Shown piece by piece: positions 10,707 through 22,850 of a stretch of DNA of 64,000 bases. The DNA is from Arabidopsis thaliana (taxonomy: Eukaryota; Streptophyta; Magnoliopsida; Brassicales; Brassicaceae). The stretch is from assembly GCF_000001735.4 (NCBI RefSeq), contig NC_003076.8:24927835-24991834 (forward strand), written 5' to 3'. A program made the translations under genes and the position numbers. The notes under the pieces are model-generated. The model was given only the letters and a program-made list of their open reading frames with translations. It searched no databases and had not been told where the DNA came from. Every line of letters begins with the position of its first letter. The first letter of the stretch is position 1.

Positions 10707-12642
10707 TAAAGGGTAGGTCCCAAGTGAGTCTGAAATCCAAAGTTTCTTCCTCAATGCGACACAAATGTCCCACCTTTACTACTGATACCTACAACATTAT
10801 ACATGTATCGATTAAAATCAGATCAATAACATTCCCTAACACATGAATCTGGTGCGTTATTAAAGATACACAGACATTGAACTTAACCACTGAAATAAAA
10901 AAAAAACCAAATCAAAACCCTAATTTTAAAGTTCGTTACTTAACATAACTAACCGAGAAACTAACCAATCCCCAAAAAAAAAAAAAATAGATAGCAATCC
11001 CTTAAAAATCTCGGAGTTAGATATTTAAAAAGCAACCGAAATTAAATTACAAAATAAAAAAGCGAAGAACACGGAAACAACGTACGAAGAACTGTTAAGT
11101 GGAGCTTCGATCAATATAGAACAAAAGCTGAGAGATCACAACTAGAAATTAAAACTAAACCCAGCTGAATTGAAACAGAAGAAGAGGAAGATAATTAATG
11201 AGACAAGAAGAAGAAGAAGAAGAAGGAAAAAAATTTGCCTGGAAATTTCAAGCTGTAATATAAAGTTAAAATAAACAATCTTCTTATTTATTTTGTGTTT
11301 GTTGTTTTTGCATAAAAAAAAGGAAAATCCTGGAGAGAGCTGGAACTAGGCAATGAACTTGACGCGCCTTTGTTAATATACCTAGAGGAAATCGTAAGAA
11401 CCAAATCTGACCGGACAAGCCGGTGACCCATCTGCTTATGGTTTTGCAAGTACTTTTTATTACCCGCTAGTCAATACTGACACGTGTCTTGTTTATCGTA
11501 ACAAGTATCGTATGACCGATTGGTAACCTTTAGCTGTTTTGATTGCGTGGCATATTCTTGACCTTGCGATCAATAAAGTTAAATCAATTGTGGATCGTTC
11601 GATTGAGAGCATGGATCGTGTGCGACGCGTGTAGTTTAAAGTTGATTGACCAAATTATGTTTTTTATTTTATTTTTTTGTAATAACTGTACCAATGATTG
11701 CAGCTGTAAATGAGTGGGCTTACGACAAATATCCTCTTTTTTGCATGATTACTTATTGACCCCAATATTACTCCCTTTGACAATTCAACCCCTAAAATAT
11801 TTCGACAAGATCATCCAACTATATGGAGCTACGACCCAACAGGCCTATTTCAGTATTTTTAGGCCCATTATTAGCCCATAAATAATTATACTCTGTTCTC
11901 CAACCGTTCAAAGCTCTGTTCTCGAACAGTCTTGAGGTCAAACCTAACCGGTGTCTCTGTCTCTAAAGCACTAGCTTGTTCAAGAAATGATCAAAGAAAG
12001 CTCGTGTGTGGTCCGTACGGTCCATGGATCATTCAAAACTTGGCAAGAAGACACACAACACCGACGATAATTCTAGACAATGTGGATCTGCAAGAAAGAG
12101 AGATTTTTAAGTTGCAGAGTTTGTCGGAGTTAAAGGCGTGACGTGTAACACAAGTTTCTGTTTCAGTTATTTCATTAGCTTACCTGTACTTAGAAACGTA
12201 GAACACGACTTATAAAATACAGAAGAACGATGACAAATAAATATAAATGTAACAACGACATTAATATATCGTCATTATTTATCAGAAATAGAAATAAATA
12301 TGTGGGGGATACAACATTTATATTAAATATATGTATCTGTGATGGACTGATAATGAGACATAACAACAATCACATTAGCTGTCACTCTTTTCTTTAACTT
12401 TTTTTTCTCATTGTATAAAATTTTATAAAACAATAATCTGCTTTATATGATTCTTATCTTTCTTCTTCTTCCACGAGTTCTGTCCAGAAACAGAAACATT
12501 AATTTATTACAAAACAAAGTGTATTTACTTCTCTTTGCTCAGACGTTTCTTTTTTCTTCTTCTTCTTCTTGATCTTTTTCAGAAATCAACTTCATCTCAT
12601 CATTCCTCTGTTTTTTTCTCTCTATCTCTCTTAATAAAGAAA
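10707..12642. other. Divergent intergenic region between SLK2 and BAG2
   Basis: The SLK2 5' leader, probably with an intron, occupies about 10.7-11.25 kb. It includes A-rich and GAAGAA tracts near 11,205-11,230. The rest is a shared promoter region for the two divergent genes. A short plus-strand reading frame at 11,932-12,141 has no recognisable features and I do not call it. Confidence 0.45.
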
Positions 12643-13941
12643 ATGATGAAAATGAGTATCGGAACAACAACTTCCGGCGACGGTGAAATGGAGCTCCGAC
12701 CTGGAGGAATGGTTGTACAGAAAAGGACGGATCATAGCTCAAGCGTGCCACGTGGCATTCGGGTTCGGGTCAAATACGGGTCGGTCCATCACGAGATCAG
12801 TATCAACTCTCAATCTACTTTCGGTAAACGACACAAAACATTCCGAGTTATACAGTATTTCCTTTATACTATTAGTATGCTCTGTTTTTGGAATTTGATT
12901 GTTGTTGTTGTTGAATTTAACAACAGGGGAATTAAAGAAGATATTGTCTGGTGCGACAGGAGTTCATCATCAAGACATGCAGATTATATACAAAGACAAA
13001 GAAAGAGACTCAAAGATGTTTCTTGATCTTTCTGGTGTCAAAGATCGTTCGAAACTTATTCTTATAGAAGATCCCATTTCTCAGGAGAAACGTCTCCTTG
13101 AGTTGAGGAAAATCGCCACCAAAGAGAAATCATCTAAAGCAATCTCTGATATTAGTTTCCAAGTCGAAAGACTCGCCGGACAAGTAACTTAAGAAACATA
13201 ATTTTAAATTTTCCGGATAACAACGCTCTTGTCTCGTAACTTGAATCAGAATTGTTTTTTTTGGTTTTTGGACTTTAGCTGTCGGCGTTTGATACAGTGA
13301 TTGGTAAAGGAGGGAAAGTTGAAGAGAAGAATCTTGAGAATTTGATGGAGATGTTGATGAATCAATTGGTCAAGCTCGATGCCATCTCAGGTGATGGAGA
13401 CGTTAAATTGAAGAAGAAGATGCAGGTACTTAAATCATGTTTTATTACTCACTGTTACTAATCTAATTCTTCATTTTACTTAGAATTCTAGATGACACAA
13501 CTCTATTAATTTTTATTCATAAATTTGCAGAATTATGGAACCATTCTATAAGTAATTACCAATCATACCCATAAAGTCTTGTTATTCAAGTTTTTGAAGT
13601 CGCTTTGACAATTATTATTTTTTATGTATAGTTAGAATCTAATGATTCGATTTACAAATTGTTGGAAGGAGGAAAGATTACACAAGTATGTTGAGGCTCT
13701 CGACTTGTTGAAGATCAAGAACTCAAGGCAACCGCAAACGAAACCAAAGCCGCAATACAAGGAACGGGAAATGCTGACATTTTACGAGGAGGCGTCAAGG
13801 AAACCGACGGCCTCCTCATCAAGTCCTCCGGTGATCATAACAACAAGATGGGAAACGTTTGATTCTAGTTCAGCCTCCACGGCAACCCTACAACCCGTTA
13901 GACCGGTTCACCCAAAATTTAAATGGGAATTATTCAATTAA
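12643..13941 (+). CDS. BAG2: BAG-family co-chaperone BAG2 (ubiquitin-like + BAG domain)
   Basis: Four exons: 12643-12823, 12927-13183, 13279-13425 and 13669-13941. They join in phase to 285 residues, matching BAG2 (At5g62100) as I recall it. The start is the first of three clustered ATGs (MMKMSIG). An N-terminal disordered part ends LRPGGMVVQKR. Residues about 42-115 are a ubiquitin-like domain (IRVRVKYGSVHHEISI... LSGATGVHHQDMQIIYKDKE). Residues about 130-215 are the BAG helices (ISDISFQVERLAGQ, LENLMEMLMNQLVKLD, RLHKYVEALDLL). The tail is Pro/Ser-rich. The BAG domain binds the Hsp70 ATPase domain and promotes nucleotide exchange, and the ubiquitin-like part may link clients to the proteasome. 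The exon 4 acceptor AAG^GAG is less certain because GAG^GAA three bases on would also keep frame. Confidence 0.92.
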
Positions 13942-14504
13942 TATCTAGATATTAATTACACGATAATATAATATACTATACTTAGTTTTCAGATTTATTG
14001 TAAGGTGTAACATATGTGATTATTTTTGTCTAGTTGTATATGATTTGTGATTGGTCGTTTATGTTACATTATCAAATTTTGTTGTTGTGATATACTAAAA
14101 ACAATGTAGTATTTACTATTTAAAAGAAAATATGTGGATTAAAAAAAGTATGCGAGTAGATGGCAAAAGGGAGAGAACGAAGGTTTTGAAATGATTAAAA
14201 TAAACTGTTAAGAGTTGTAGCATTTTATTTTAAATATAAAAATAAAATTTGGTTTACGATTCCAAACATATATCTACAAATGCAATCATTCAATCAGTGA
14301 TATGCATGTAAACATCTACGAAATTCACAAATTACTTAAATAGCATCCAAATTGAATATGAGTCATGATGACAAAAACAACGTCAAAAATTGAAAACAAT
14401 CTTAAACCAAAACAACATCCAAATTTTAAATAAAATCTTAAACAACATAACAAAGTTATCAAATATTAATCTGATACTTTCAAAAGCAAAATTAAAAGAT
14501 TTTC
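13942..14504. other. Convergent 3' flanks of BAG2 and the GARP gene
   Basis: AT-rich DNA with the BAG2 3' UTR on the left and the 3' UTR of the response-regulator-like gene on the right. No further feature is visible. Confidence 0.4.
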
Positions 14505-17500
14505 TTAAAACATGTCGTCAACATCCAGCATAAAGTTCATGAGGCCATCATCCTTCCAATCCTGTATCAGAAAACATAAACTAGTAAATGAATTTGCTAT
14601 AAGAAATTAGATCTAGTACACACGTGACATTTCATAGACTACAAATACTATTAGACTCTTTATATTTCTATAATTGATATAAAAATGAAAATATGGCATC
14701 GGTGTATCATTATAGTTTTTTTTCTCAAAAAGTAAGAATTTTCTAGGATTCAATAAATTTTGATGAGAACTATAACCAAAATTAACTTTATTAAAGTAGA
14801 ATTGTAAAAGTTTAAATACATCATCAAATGGCAATGAAACATCTATCAAATCTGCACCACATTGTTCCTCCTATGCAATTAATATTCAAACATCAATTAT
14901 TTGCTATATCATTGTATATATATCAAACCAATTTCGATAAATTACGTAGACTTCAATAAAACCATATTTTTTATATCAATCGTTTGTAAGTATATTTCAA
15001 AACTCAAAATTACGTAGACTTCAATAAAACTAGAATACAACTTATAACTAAAATTATTATTGTAAAAATTTAAAAGATTACCTGATCAAATGTCAATGGA
15101 ACATCAGTCAAATCTGTAACACCTTGTTCAGGAACATCAGTCAAAATCTCAACATCTTGTTCTGGAATATCAGTCAAAGCTGCAACATCTTCTTCCTCCT
15201 ATTCAACCAATGTTCAAATATCAATTATGTGTCATATCTATATTGTACACAAAATTGGTTTAATGTATATATATGTATGATTATATTATTTCTTTCAAAA
15301 ATTATGTATAATCCAATAAAATTCAAAAATTAATTATAAGAAAAAATTAATTTTCCTAAAATAGGATTGTGAAAGTTGAAAAGCCTTTTACCTCATCAAA
15401 TGTAATTACAATATCCATCATATCTACAGCACCTTGTTCTTCCTATGGAGTAAATGTTCAAATATCAACTATTTGTTATATCACTACACACAAAAGTGAT
15501 TTAGTATAAAAATATATAGATATAGGTATTTACAGTTACCTCATTTATAATGTTCACGTCGAGAGTAGTAAAATTCATTTCAGAATTAGCAGCAATAGAG
15601 TTCAATGTTTCTTCATTAAAGTTGTTATCCACCTAAATCATAGATTACATATGATTAAAAAATTTGTATCCATATAAATATATACTTTAGTGTAAAAATA
15701 TATAGATATAGGTATTTACAGTAGTTACCTGATTTATAGTGTTTACGTCGAGAGTAGTAAAATTTATTTCAGAATTAGCAACAATAGAGTTCAATGTTTC
15801 TTCATTAGAGTTGCCATTCACCTAAATCATAGATTACGTATGATTAAGAAATTTGTATCCATATAAGTATATACTATAGTGTAAAAATATAAAGATATAG
15901 GTATTTACAGTTACCTGATTTATAGTGTTCACGTCGAGAATAGTAAAATTCATTTCATTATTAGCAGCAATAGAGTTCAATGTTTCTTCATTAGAGTTGT
16001 CATTCACCTAAATCATAGATTACGTATGATTAAGAAATTTGTATCCATATAAATATATATTGTACATGAATTATTAATTATTATACGAAAGACATGTAAT
16101 TGAAATACGACTTACGTTATTAATGCTCAAATTATTAATATCCTCAATAGAATAACCAGCAAGAATTGCATTCCTTTCGAATTGATTATCGTTGGCAAAT
16201 TCAAAATTTACACCACTCAACACTTGACCTTGATGCTGCTCAGATTACCACATATAAGTCACAACATTAGATTTATATACTGTACATGAATTATTTATAT
16301 ACGAAAGACATGTAATTGAAACACGACTTACGTTATTAATGCTCAAATTATTAATATCCTCAATAGAATAACCAGCAAGAATTGCATTCCTTTCAAGTTG
16401 ATTATCGTTGGCAAATTCAAGATTTCCACCACTCAACACTTGACCTTGATGCTGCTCAGATTACCACATATAAGTCACAACATTAGATTTATATGTGTTT
16501 GTTAAAAAAAATTCATATCTGTAAAGTTACCTGATTTACAATGTTCATGTCAAGAGTAGGAAAAAGCATTTCCAAATTAGCAGCAGTAGAATTCAATGTT
16601 TCCCCATTAGAGTTTAACTTCACCTAAATCATAGATTATGTATGATTAAAAAACGTTTAGTGCATATCGACTTACATTGCACATATATTATTTATGCTAG
16701 TAATGGAAAGATTCACTTACGTTATTAATGCTCAAATTATTAATATCCTCAACAGAATAAGTAGTAAGAATTTCATTCCTTTCCAGTTGATCATCGTTAG
16801 CAAATTCAAGATTTTCATTATTCACTAAACCTTGATCCTGCTTAATTATCACATAAAAATCACAACATTAGCTTCATATATAAAAAAATAATAAAGAAGG
16901 TTGAATTAATTAATATCAGTTATAAGGTAATTTACCTGATTCTCAACAAAATGGGAATTAATCGTATTGCCAAGAAATGGGTTGATGCTTTGATGATCAT
17001 TGTATAGGCTTAGATTCTCTAATCCAGGAACCAACTCATTTGTTTCCTCGTTTAAATGACTTAGTGACTGATCCTCGAATGATGAAAATGGAGAAGAAAA
17101 CCTCGAAGTTGAACTTCCATGATTACTCATGTTGTTTTCATCGAAATTCCAATTCATACTACCCAAATTTTGACCAAGAGAGACATTACCATTAACATTA
17201 ACTCTTTCTCTACCAAGTCCAACCAGATTTCCAACTTGATCAGTATTGATACCATTGTAGTTACTATGCATGTAACTAGTACCAAATTCAGGTTCCATAC
17301 CGACAACATCATTTGGTATACCATATTGTCCAAAAGAAGGAACTTGAGATGTATCAAGGATGCTTGTAGAAAGCAGACCATCCGTTTGTGAAATTAAATT
17401 GTGATGTGGCTGAACCTTGTTGTGTAAGAACGATGAAAATGGAGAGGAAAACCTCGAAGTTGAACTCTCATAGTTCCTCACATCATTGTTGTTGAGATTC

Positions 17501-19275
17501 CAGTTCATGGCGCCTAGACTTTCACCAAGATGCCCGTTGCCATTACTATCAACTATTGCTCCACCAAGTCCAAGCATGTGACCATTTTTATCTATACTTA
17601 TTCCAGCATAACTATTACACATATAACCAGTACCAAGATTAGAGTTTATACCCGAAATGTCGCTTGGTGTACCATATTGTCCACGCCTAGGAACTTGAGA
17701 CATTTGAGATGTTTCAAAAGCGCATTCACTTTCTTCATTTAAAGGCAATACACCCCTCGAAAATCCGACGCTTTCTCTCATAGGCGACAAGTTAGATTCG
17801 GGTTCGTTCAAACCATAGATGGATCCATCGTACATGGAGTGGATAGAGTCATTGTTATTCAAAAGGAGGCTAGATTGACCAAGAGTATCACCAATTTGGG
17901 ACTTAAACAAATTTTCCTTAGTTAGACCGAGATAATTATACGAGCATTGTGGGTTGATGTTGCTAGATGATTCAAAGTTGGATTTCATGGCTTTTTTTGA
18001 TATGTCGGCTTTTGTGACATTAACCTTAAACCTTCTCATGTGTTTCCTATACTTCTGTGTAATGGTCAACAATTCCAATATTCGTCATATATTTTATGTT
18101 GATGTAAGATATATTATCCAACAATAGCATTGATTATGTGCTTTGAAATTCGATTGACATATGGTTCTGAATTCAAATAATGTTTATAGAAGATCAAACC
18201 TGTAAATGGCTGGCTATTTGTGATCTTGTTATGCCTTCCACATTCATATATTGTAGAATATTCTTAGGCACAGCCTCTTCAAAATGACATCAAACACAAA
18301 GCAAGAGATAAAGCATTAGCGTGTGCATATATTAAAATAATTTGACAAATGCAAGTAAAATAAATTGTAAAGAAATTTCGACAGAATGAAATTTATTTTA
18401 GATCTACTTTGCAAATGAATTAAAAGGTAAGAATCAAAAAACAATAAATGATAAATATAAAATATGCAATACGTCAGCCCTAACTTATTTTGTATTGCAT
18501 TGTTTTATATTAGTCAAGTAAAATTGTATTTCATATTTAAGATTAGTTTTGGTCCTTTGGTTTAACAATTTTAATGTCACGATTGGCATATTTCCTCGGT
18601 TAGTTAATGAATAAATAAGATAATCAACTAAACTTTTACCGAACGCATCATATCAGCCCTTACTTGCAAAAATAACATTTTTTTGTTTAACAAAACTTAC
18701 AAAAATAACTATGAAAATATAAAAACATATCATATGATTTGCAAAAATGATACAAAAATTAAAATTTATGGTCAATCAATACTTACATACAACCTAAAAA
18801 GAATAGAGACAGGTATCTTTTGCAAGTAAGGTATATTTGAAATGAACACGAACACTACAAGAATCAGCCAAAGATTTATCGATCGAGTAATATCAACAAA
18901 CAAAAAAAATCAAAATCGATCTACACTATAGACTTCAATAATATTCTATTTTTTGGTGTTAAACAATGCAATAACGATATCATCTATCGTAATTGATATT
19001 TAATCATATAATTATTGCATATTGTTATTAGATAATTTTAACTAGCATCAATACTTTTGTAGACACTAAAAAACTGATAGTATGTTCCTTTAATTGTTGT
19101 AGTAGTAAGAGAAGAGAACTTTAATACTTACTAGCGACACCAAGGCTTTTAAGAGCGCTCATGAATCTATGCTGAAGAGGTTTTGTCCATTTGAGCTTAG
19201 GCTTTTCTCGAAGCCGTAGCCAATCATCTGGATCGTCGGTCACATTTTGTCCCGAACCATTTAAATTGGTTTCTC
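14505..19275 (-). CDS. GARP (type-B response-regulator-like) DNA-binding protein with duplicated small exons
   Basis: Exons read 5' to 3': 19132-19275, 18200-18276, 16936-18054, 16721-16840, 16531-16623, 16332-16451, 16116-16235, 15915-16007, 15729-15821, 15540-15632, 15392-15442, 15082-15198, 14820-14870, 14505-14561. The first two and the start of the third encode a complete GARP/B-motif: KPKLKWTKPLQHRFMSAL, AVPKNILQYMNVEGITRSQ, IASHLQKYRKHMRR. This domain binds DNA in cytokinin type-B response regulators. A 373-codon exon follows, Asn/Ser/Gly-rich with an internal repeat. The last eleven exons are small, all phase 0-0, and mostly copies of one another. They end in DWKDDGLMNFMLDVDDMF. The first exon begins mid-codon, so it needs an upstream exon; the phase fits the receiver exon ending at 19393. 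Gene models usually split here (At5g62110 versus ARR23/At5g62120); I see no start codon that forces this. Nuclear transcription factor by family. Confidence 0.78.
15500..16066. repeat. Direct tandem repeat, about 187-189 bp period, each unit with one B-type exon
   Basis: Nearly three copies in line. Each holds a 93-base exon (15540-15632, 15729-15821, 15915-16007) plus its intron. Exon starts are 189 and 186 bases apart. Intron text such as CCTAAATCATAGATTAC and GATATAGGTATTTACAG recurs in the copies with only scattered changes, so whole exon-intron units were duplicated recently. Confidence 0.88.
16067..16498. repeat. Direct tandem duplication, 216 bp period, each unit with one A-type exon
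   Basis: Two copies, about 16067-16282 and 16283-16498. They contain the 120-base exons 16116-16235 and 16332-16451. The exons differ by only a few bases, and the flanks (ACGAAAGACATGTAATTGAA and CAGATTACCACATATAAG) are shared. The older A-type exon at 16721-16840 is more diverged. Confidence 0.9.
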
Positions 19276-19392
19276 CTATATAAAATCGGATAATATATAA
19301 AAACAAGATAAGTTTACATTAGTGCAAGAATAAGGAGGATGTTTATTATTATTTGTCACATAATATTCGTATGTATCAATGGATATTATTAC

Positions 19393-20417
19393 CGTTCATT
19401 CTATGGCGGAGAGCTTGTTGACATACAACGTTGAGGCTGTTGAGATCACGACGTGAGATTGGTTTATGCATGAAACAAAGAGCTCGACGAAACAACTCCT
19501 CGTGCTCAATGTTCCTGTATAGATCTGCTGATATCACAGTCATAATCATTCAAAAACACACACAAACAAAATCGGAAAAAAACTATCGTTAACATCAGTT
19601 AAGAATCTTAATTAGAATAACATTGCATAAAGAATTCTTTTGTTTTTTGCTTCTAGCTAGTGTTATTTTCTTCTTCTACGACACTGACCTCTTGGATTCT
19701 TCTTGCTTGAAAAACTCAAATTTTCTTCACAAGATTTTTCTTATATCATTTTATCTATGTGATAAGAGTGACAATTATACTCTAAAGACTAGAATACCAC
19801 TGCTTAGCTGTAATTTTTAATCTAAAAACAGAATATGGAATGAGAAATTTTTTATTCCTTTTAAGATATTACCCGTTTTATTACAGGTCAACATTTAATA
19901 GGAAAAAACGAATTCTCATTTTGCTTCTAGGCAATATTTGCTAATATTTTTAAAAGACAGGTCATTTTTAACTAATAAGGTTTCATACTAAATATCCAAT
20001 CATAATTACAAGAATAAATTTTATTCGATTTCTGTGTCAACACTCATTACTTCCCTTTTTAATTAAAAATAACAATGACCAATAGTTATCCTGTTTAATC
20101 TGTCACCGCTCATCACTTATCCTTGTTTATATAGGAATTTTTCTTTTACAGCAATATTATACTATGATATTTTAAATTAATTTAAAAAAAGGGAAGAAGA
20201 ATAAGTAATTGTCAAATAAGTGGAAAAAAATTGCACATACCAATAACAGGCAAATTCCCAAATTCTTCATCAATTCTCTTTTTTAGCTGAACACCATTCA
20301 AACCAGGCATATGGTAATCGGTGATTACAACATCTATATTGTTGAATTGAGTAAGCGTAGTAACTGGTTCTGACGAATCTTTTGCTGTCATTACTTTGAC
20401 TTCCCCAAATAGTTTTT
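19393..20417 (-). CDS. ARR23: Truncated response-regulator receiver domain (ARR23-like)
   Basis: Two exons, 20241-20417 and 19393-19527, on the strand of the GARP gene. Exon 1 reads KLFGEVKVMTAKDSSEPV, then NIDVVITDYHMPGLNGVQL and FGNLPVI. The Asp of ITDYHMPG aligns with the phospho-accepting Asp of receivers. Exon 2 reads ADLYRNIEHEELFRRALC, then FMHKPISRRDLNSLNVV, where KP matches the invariant Lys-Pro near the receiver end. The beta1 segment with the acidic pair (usually VVDDD) is missing, and I found no exon for it up to about 22.8 kb. Exon 1 starts two bases into a codon, so either an unseen upstream exon exists or translation starts at the internal ATG of KVMTAKD. The exon 2 acceptor is a CAGCAG doublet. 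The exon end is in phase with the GARP exon at 19275, so both may be one gene. Locus and symbol are from position memory (At5g62120). Confidence 0.65.
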
Positions 20418-22850
20418 CTATATATTAAAACAATTAAATAACTCATATATATGTTGAACAAACAATAAAACAAAAATAACTATATGTTGGTCAAGAAAAT
20501 AAATTACACTATATAATATGAGAAATGTGTGTATGGGTTAGGCAGACCCGGCCTTGAAATTAGAAAATTGATCAAACACCAGCTTCTGGCCCATAATTAA
20601 AAATGTCAATATTCTTGAAAAAATCATTAATTTTCGTTTAAAAAAGAAACTACATAAAAGACCAATATTAATTCATCTGAAATAGATACTTGTTAGAAAT
20701 AATTAGAAAGAAAAAAAAAGATTCACGTTTTACATGTATTTACAAACATTTGAATTAGACGAGTTTTGTAAGAATATTGTTTTTCTATCGAAGCTATTTT
20801 CATAAGACAAAATAACGACATGTTATTTATGAAGTAGTCGATTAATCGGAACACATATTTTCTATAAGGAAATTAATTAGATGAAAGATAATGATTGTTA
20901 ATTATATGCAAAGTTCAAACTTATATGTATAGTAGTTAGTAGTAATATTATACATATAAGGACCATAAACTAATTGAACTCCTCTATCCTCCAAAAACAA
21001 AATTGAACAAATAACTCGATAACTAAACGTAGCTTTATCCCTGCAGACATATATATAAGATCTTTAATATCATGTGAGATCATTACACAAATTTGTGAGA
21101 GTAAATGAAAAGTTAGATATGTGCTTGTTATCGAAACGTTGATCGCATGTCTATGAACATATCAAAAAAACAAATATGTATGTAAAACCAACAAAACAAA
21201 TAAACAAATATGAATGAAAATGAAAATCTTCAATTCTTATGCGAAAACGATAAATTCAGAACGTAGCCAAAACATAGTTCAATAGTCAGAAACTCACGAT
21301 AATGATTATAGCGTTAGTTCAAATCGTAGCCAAAACATACAGATTTCTTCTTTCTTTTTCTTTTGCAAACACACTAATGCAAACTTAAAACTAGCTCTTA
21401 AGGTAACCCTTGGAACCAATATATATGGACTATAAATGTTAGAAAATTAGCTTTAGTAGAAAGATTAAAGAGGGAGAAAATTTAGTGTTTATAATTAAAT
21501 CGTGTATCTAAAAAAAGTTACATTGGGCAAACCAAGAGTATCATTTGGTTCAGCTAAACCAAGTCAAATGACCTTAACATAATTTATTTATTTTTTGTTA
21601 TTTTTTCTTTGCTATTAAGTAATTCGTAAATTTTTGGATCAAACCAAATGAAGAAAAAGAAACTAAAAAAAAAAAAAAAAGACATGTTACAAGATTATAA
21701 TTTGTGAGGGCCAAAACCGAAATTATACCAAACCAAATCAAATGGTATATATTTTTTATATAATTAAACATCTCTGGAAAAAATACCACTACTTGAGCAC
21801 TTTATGTTAATTTATATACAAAATCTAGACAAAATTAAGAAGATTTAAAGATATTTACAATAAAGTTTAGTTTCTAATTTTCGGATTTAGGATTGCTTGT
21901 CTATCAGATTTTTTGACTTCTTAGTTAGATTTATTAAATAAATATAAAACAATAACTTTGTGTTAATTACATGTGTCTATAATTCTGAATATACTTGCTA
22001 TATGTCTATTTTTATTTTTGTAAATTAGGTGATAGATGTAGTAGCTATGTCTAAATTTATTTTAAGTTTTTAACTAATAAAACTAAACTTTAATTGAACT
22101 GAATTTGTTGTTTTTACTTTTTAGCTAATTACATGTTTCTTTGCTAAGTACCTAAGATAGCCTAATTTGGGACAATCTTTGCAAAAAAAGACGCATTGGT
22201 ATCTTCGTAGAAAAGTGTTGTATTTTATCGCACTTGTTAAATAAAAATCTCGTGATTTTTTAATCATTTTTGAAAATACATAACTTATTTCCAAAATTGT
22301 CACTATATCAAAAATATTTGCAAATAATGAGTAAAGTCATTCACTATGTCTAATTCTCTTTTCAGTATTAAAACTTAACCCTCATTGAACAGTGTTTGTT
22401 CATAAGTTCATTTCAACTAGTTAATGGTGTTGGCTAACTAGGGTTTCTTTGCTTAAGAGCCCAAAGTAACCTAAACGAAGTAAAGGAATAAAAAAACAGA
22501 TTAATAGAACATTTTTTTACATTGAGAAAAATGATAACTAGAAAAGGACTTTTGATTTGAGTCAAAGGGCGGGAAAATGAAACTGGTGATCCTAAAAGAT
22601 CGGTCCCTCTCGACGGTAAAACTCTCCGGCCGACAAGCCTTGAGAGCAAAAACAAAAAACCAACAACAACAAAAATAATACATAAAAACAGAGAGAGAGG
22701 AAGACCCCAAAAAGCGAAGCAGATTCACCACAGAAGAACCAAAAACATTGCTTCTTCTGCGAAAACACGCCTAAAAACAACTTCTGAACACCGGAGAAAC
22801 TCGCCGGAAAAATATAAGATAAACGAGACTTTTGTATCATTTGTTCATGA
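20418..22850. other. Intergenic, AT-rich, upstream of the receiver exons
   Basis: No exon with a receiver N-terminus or other domain was found on either strand. A 15-base text, CGTAGCCAAAACATA, occurs twice near 21,263 and 21,326. The right end holds the 3' UTR of the PER1-like gene. Confidence 0.4.

Noticed and set aside
11932-12141. 69-codon plus-strand frame in the SLK2-BAG2 spacer
   Set aside because: No domain, no homology recognised, and it does not join in phase to BAG2.
15500-16498. CRISPR-like regular repeats
   Set aside because: The period (187-216 bases) is too long, repeats and spacers are not distinct, and each unit holds a spliceable exon. This is tandem exon duplication in a plant gene.
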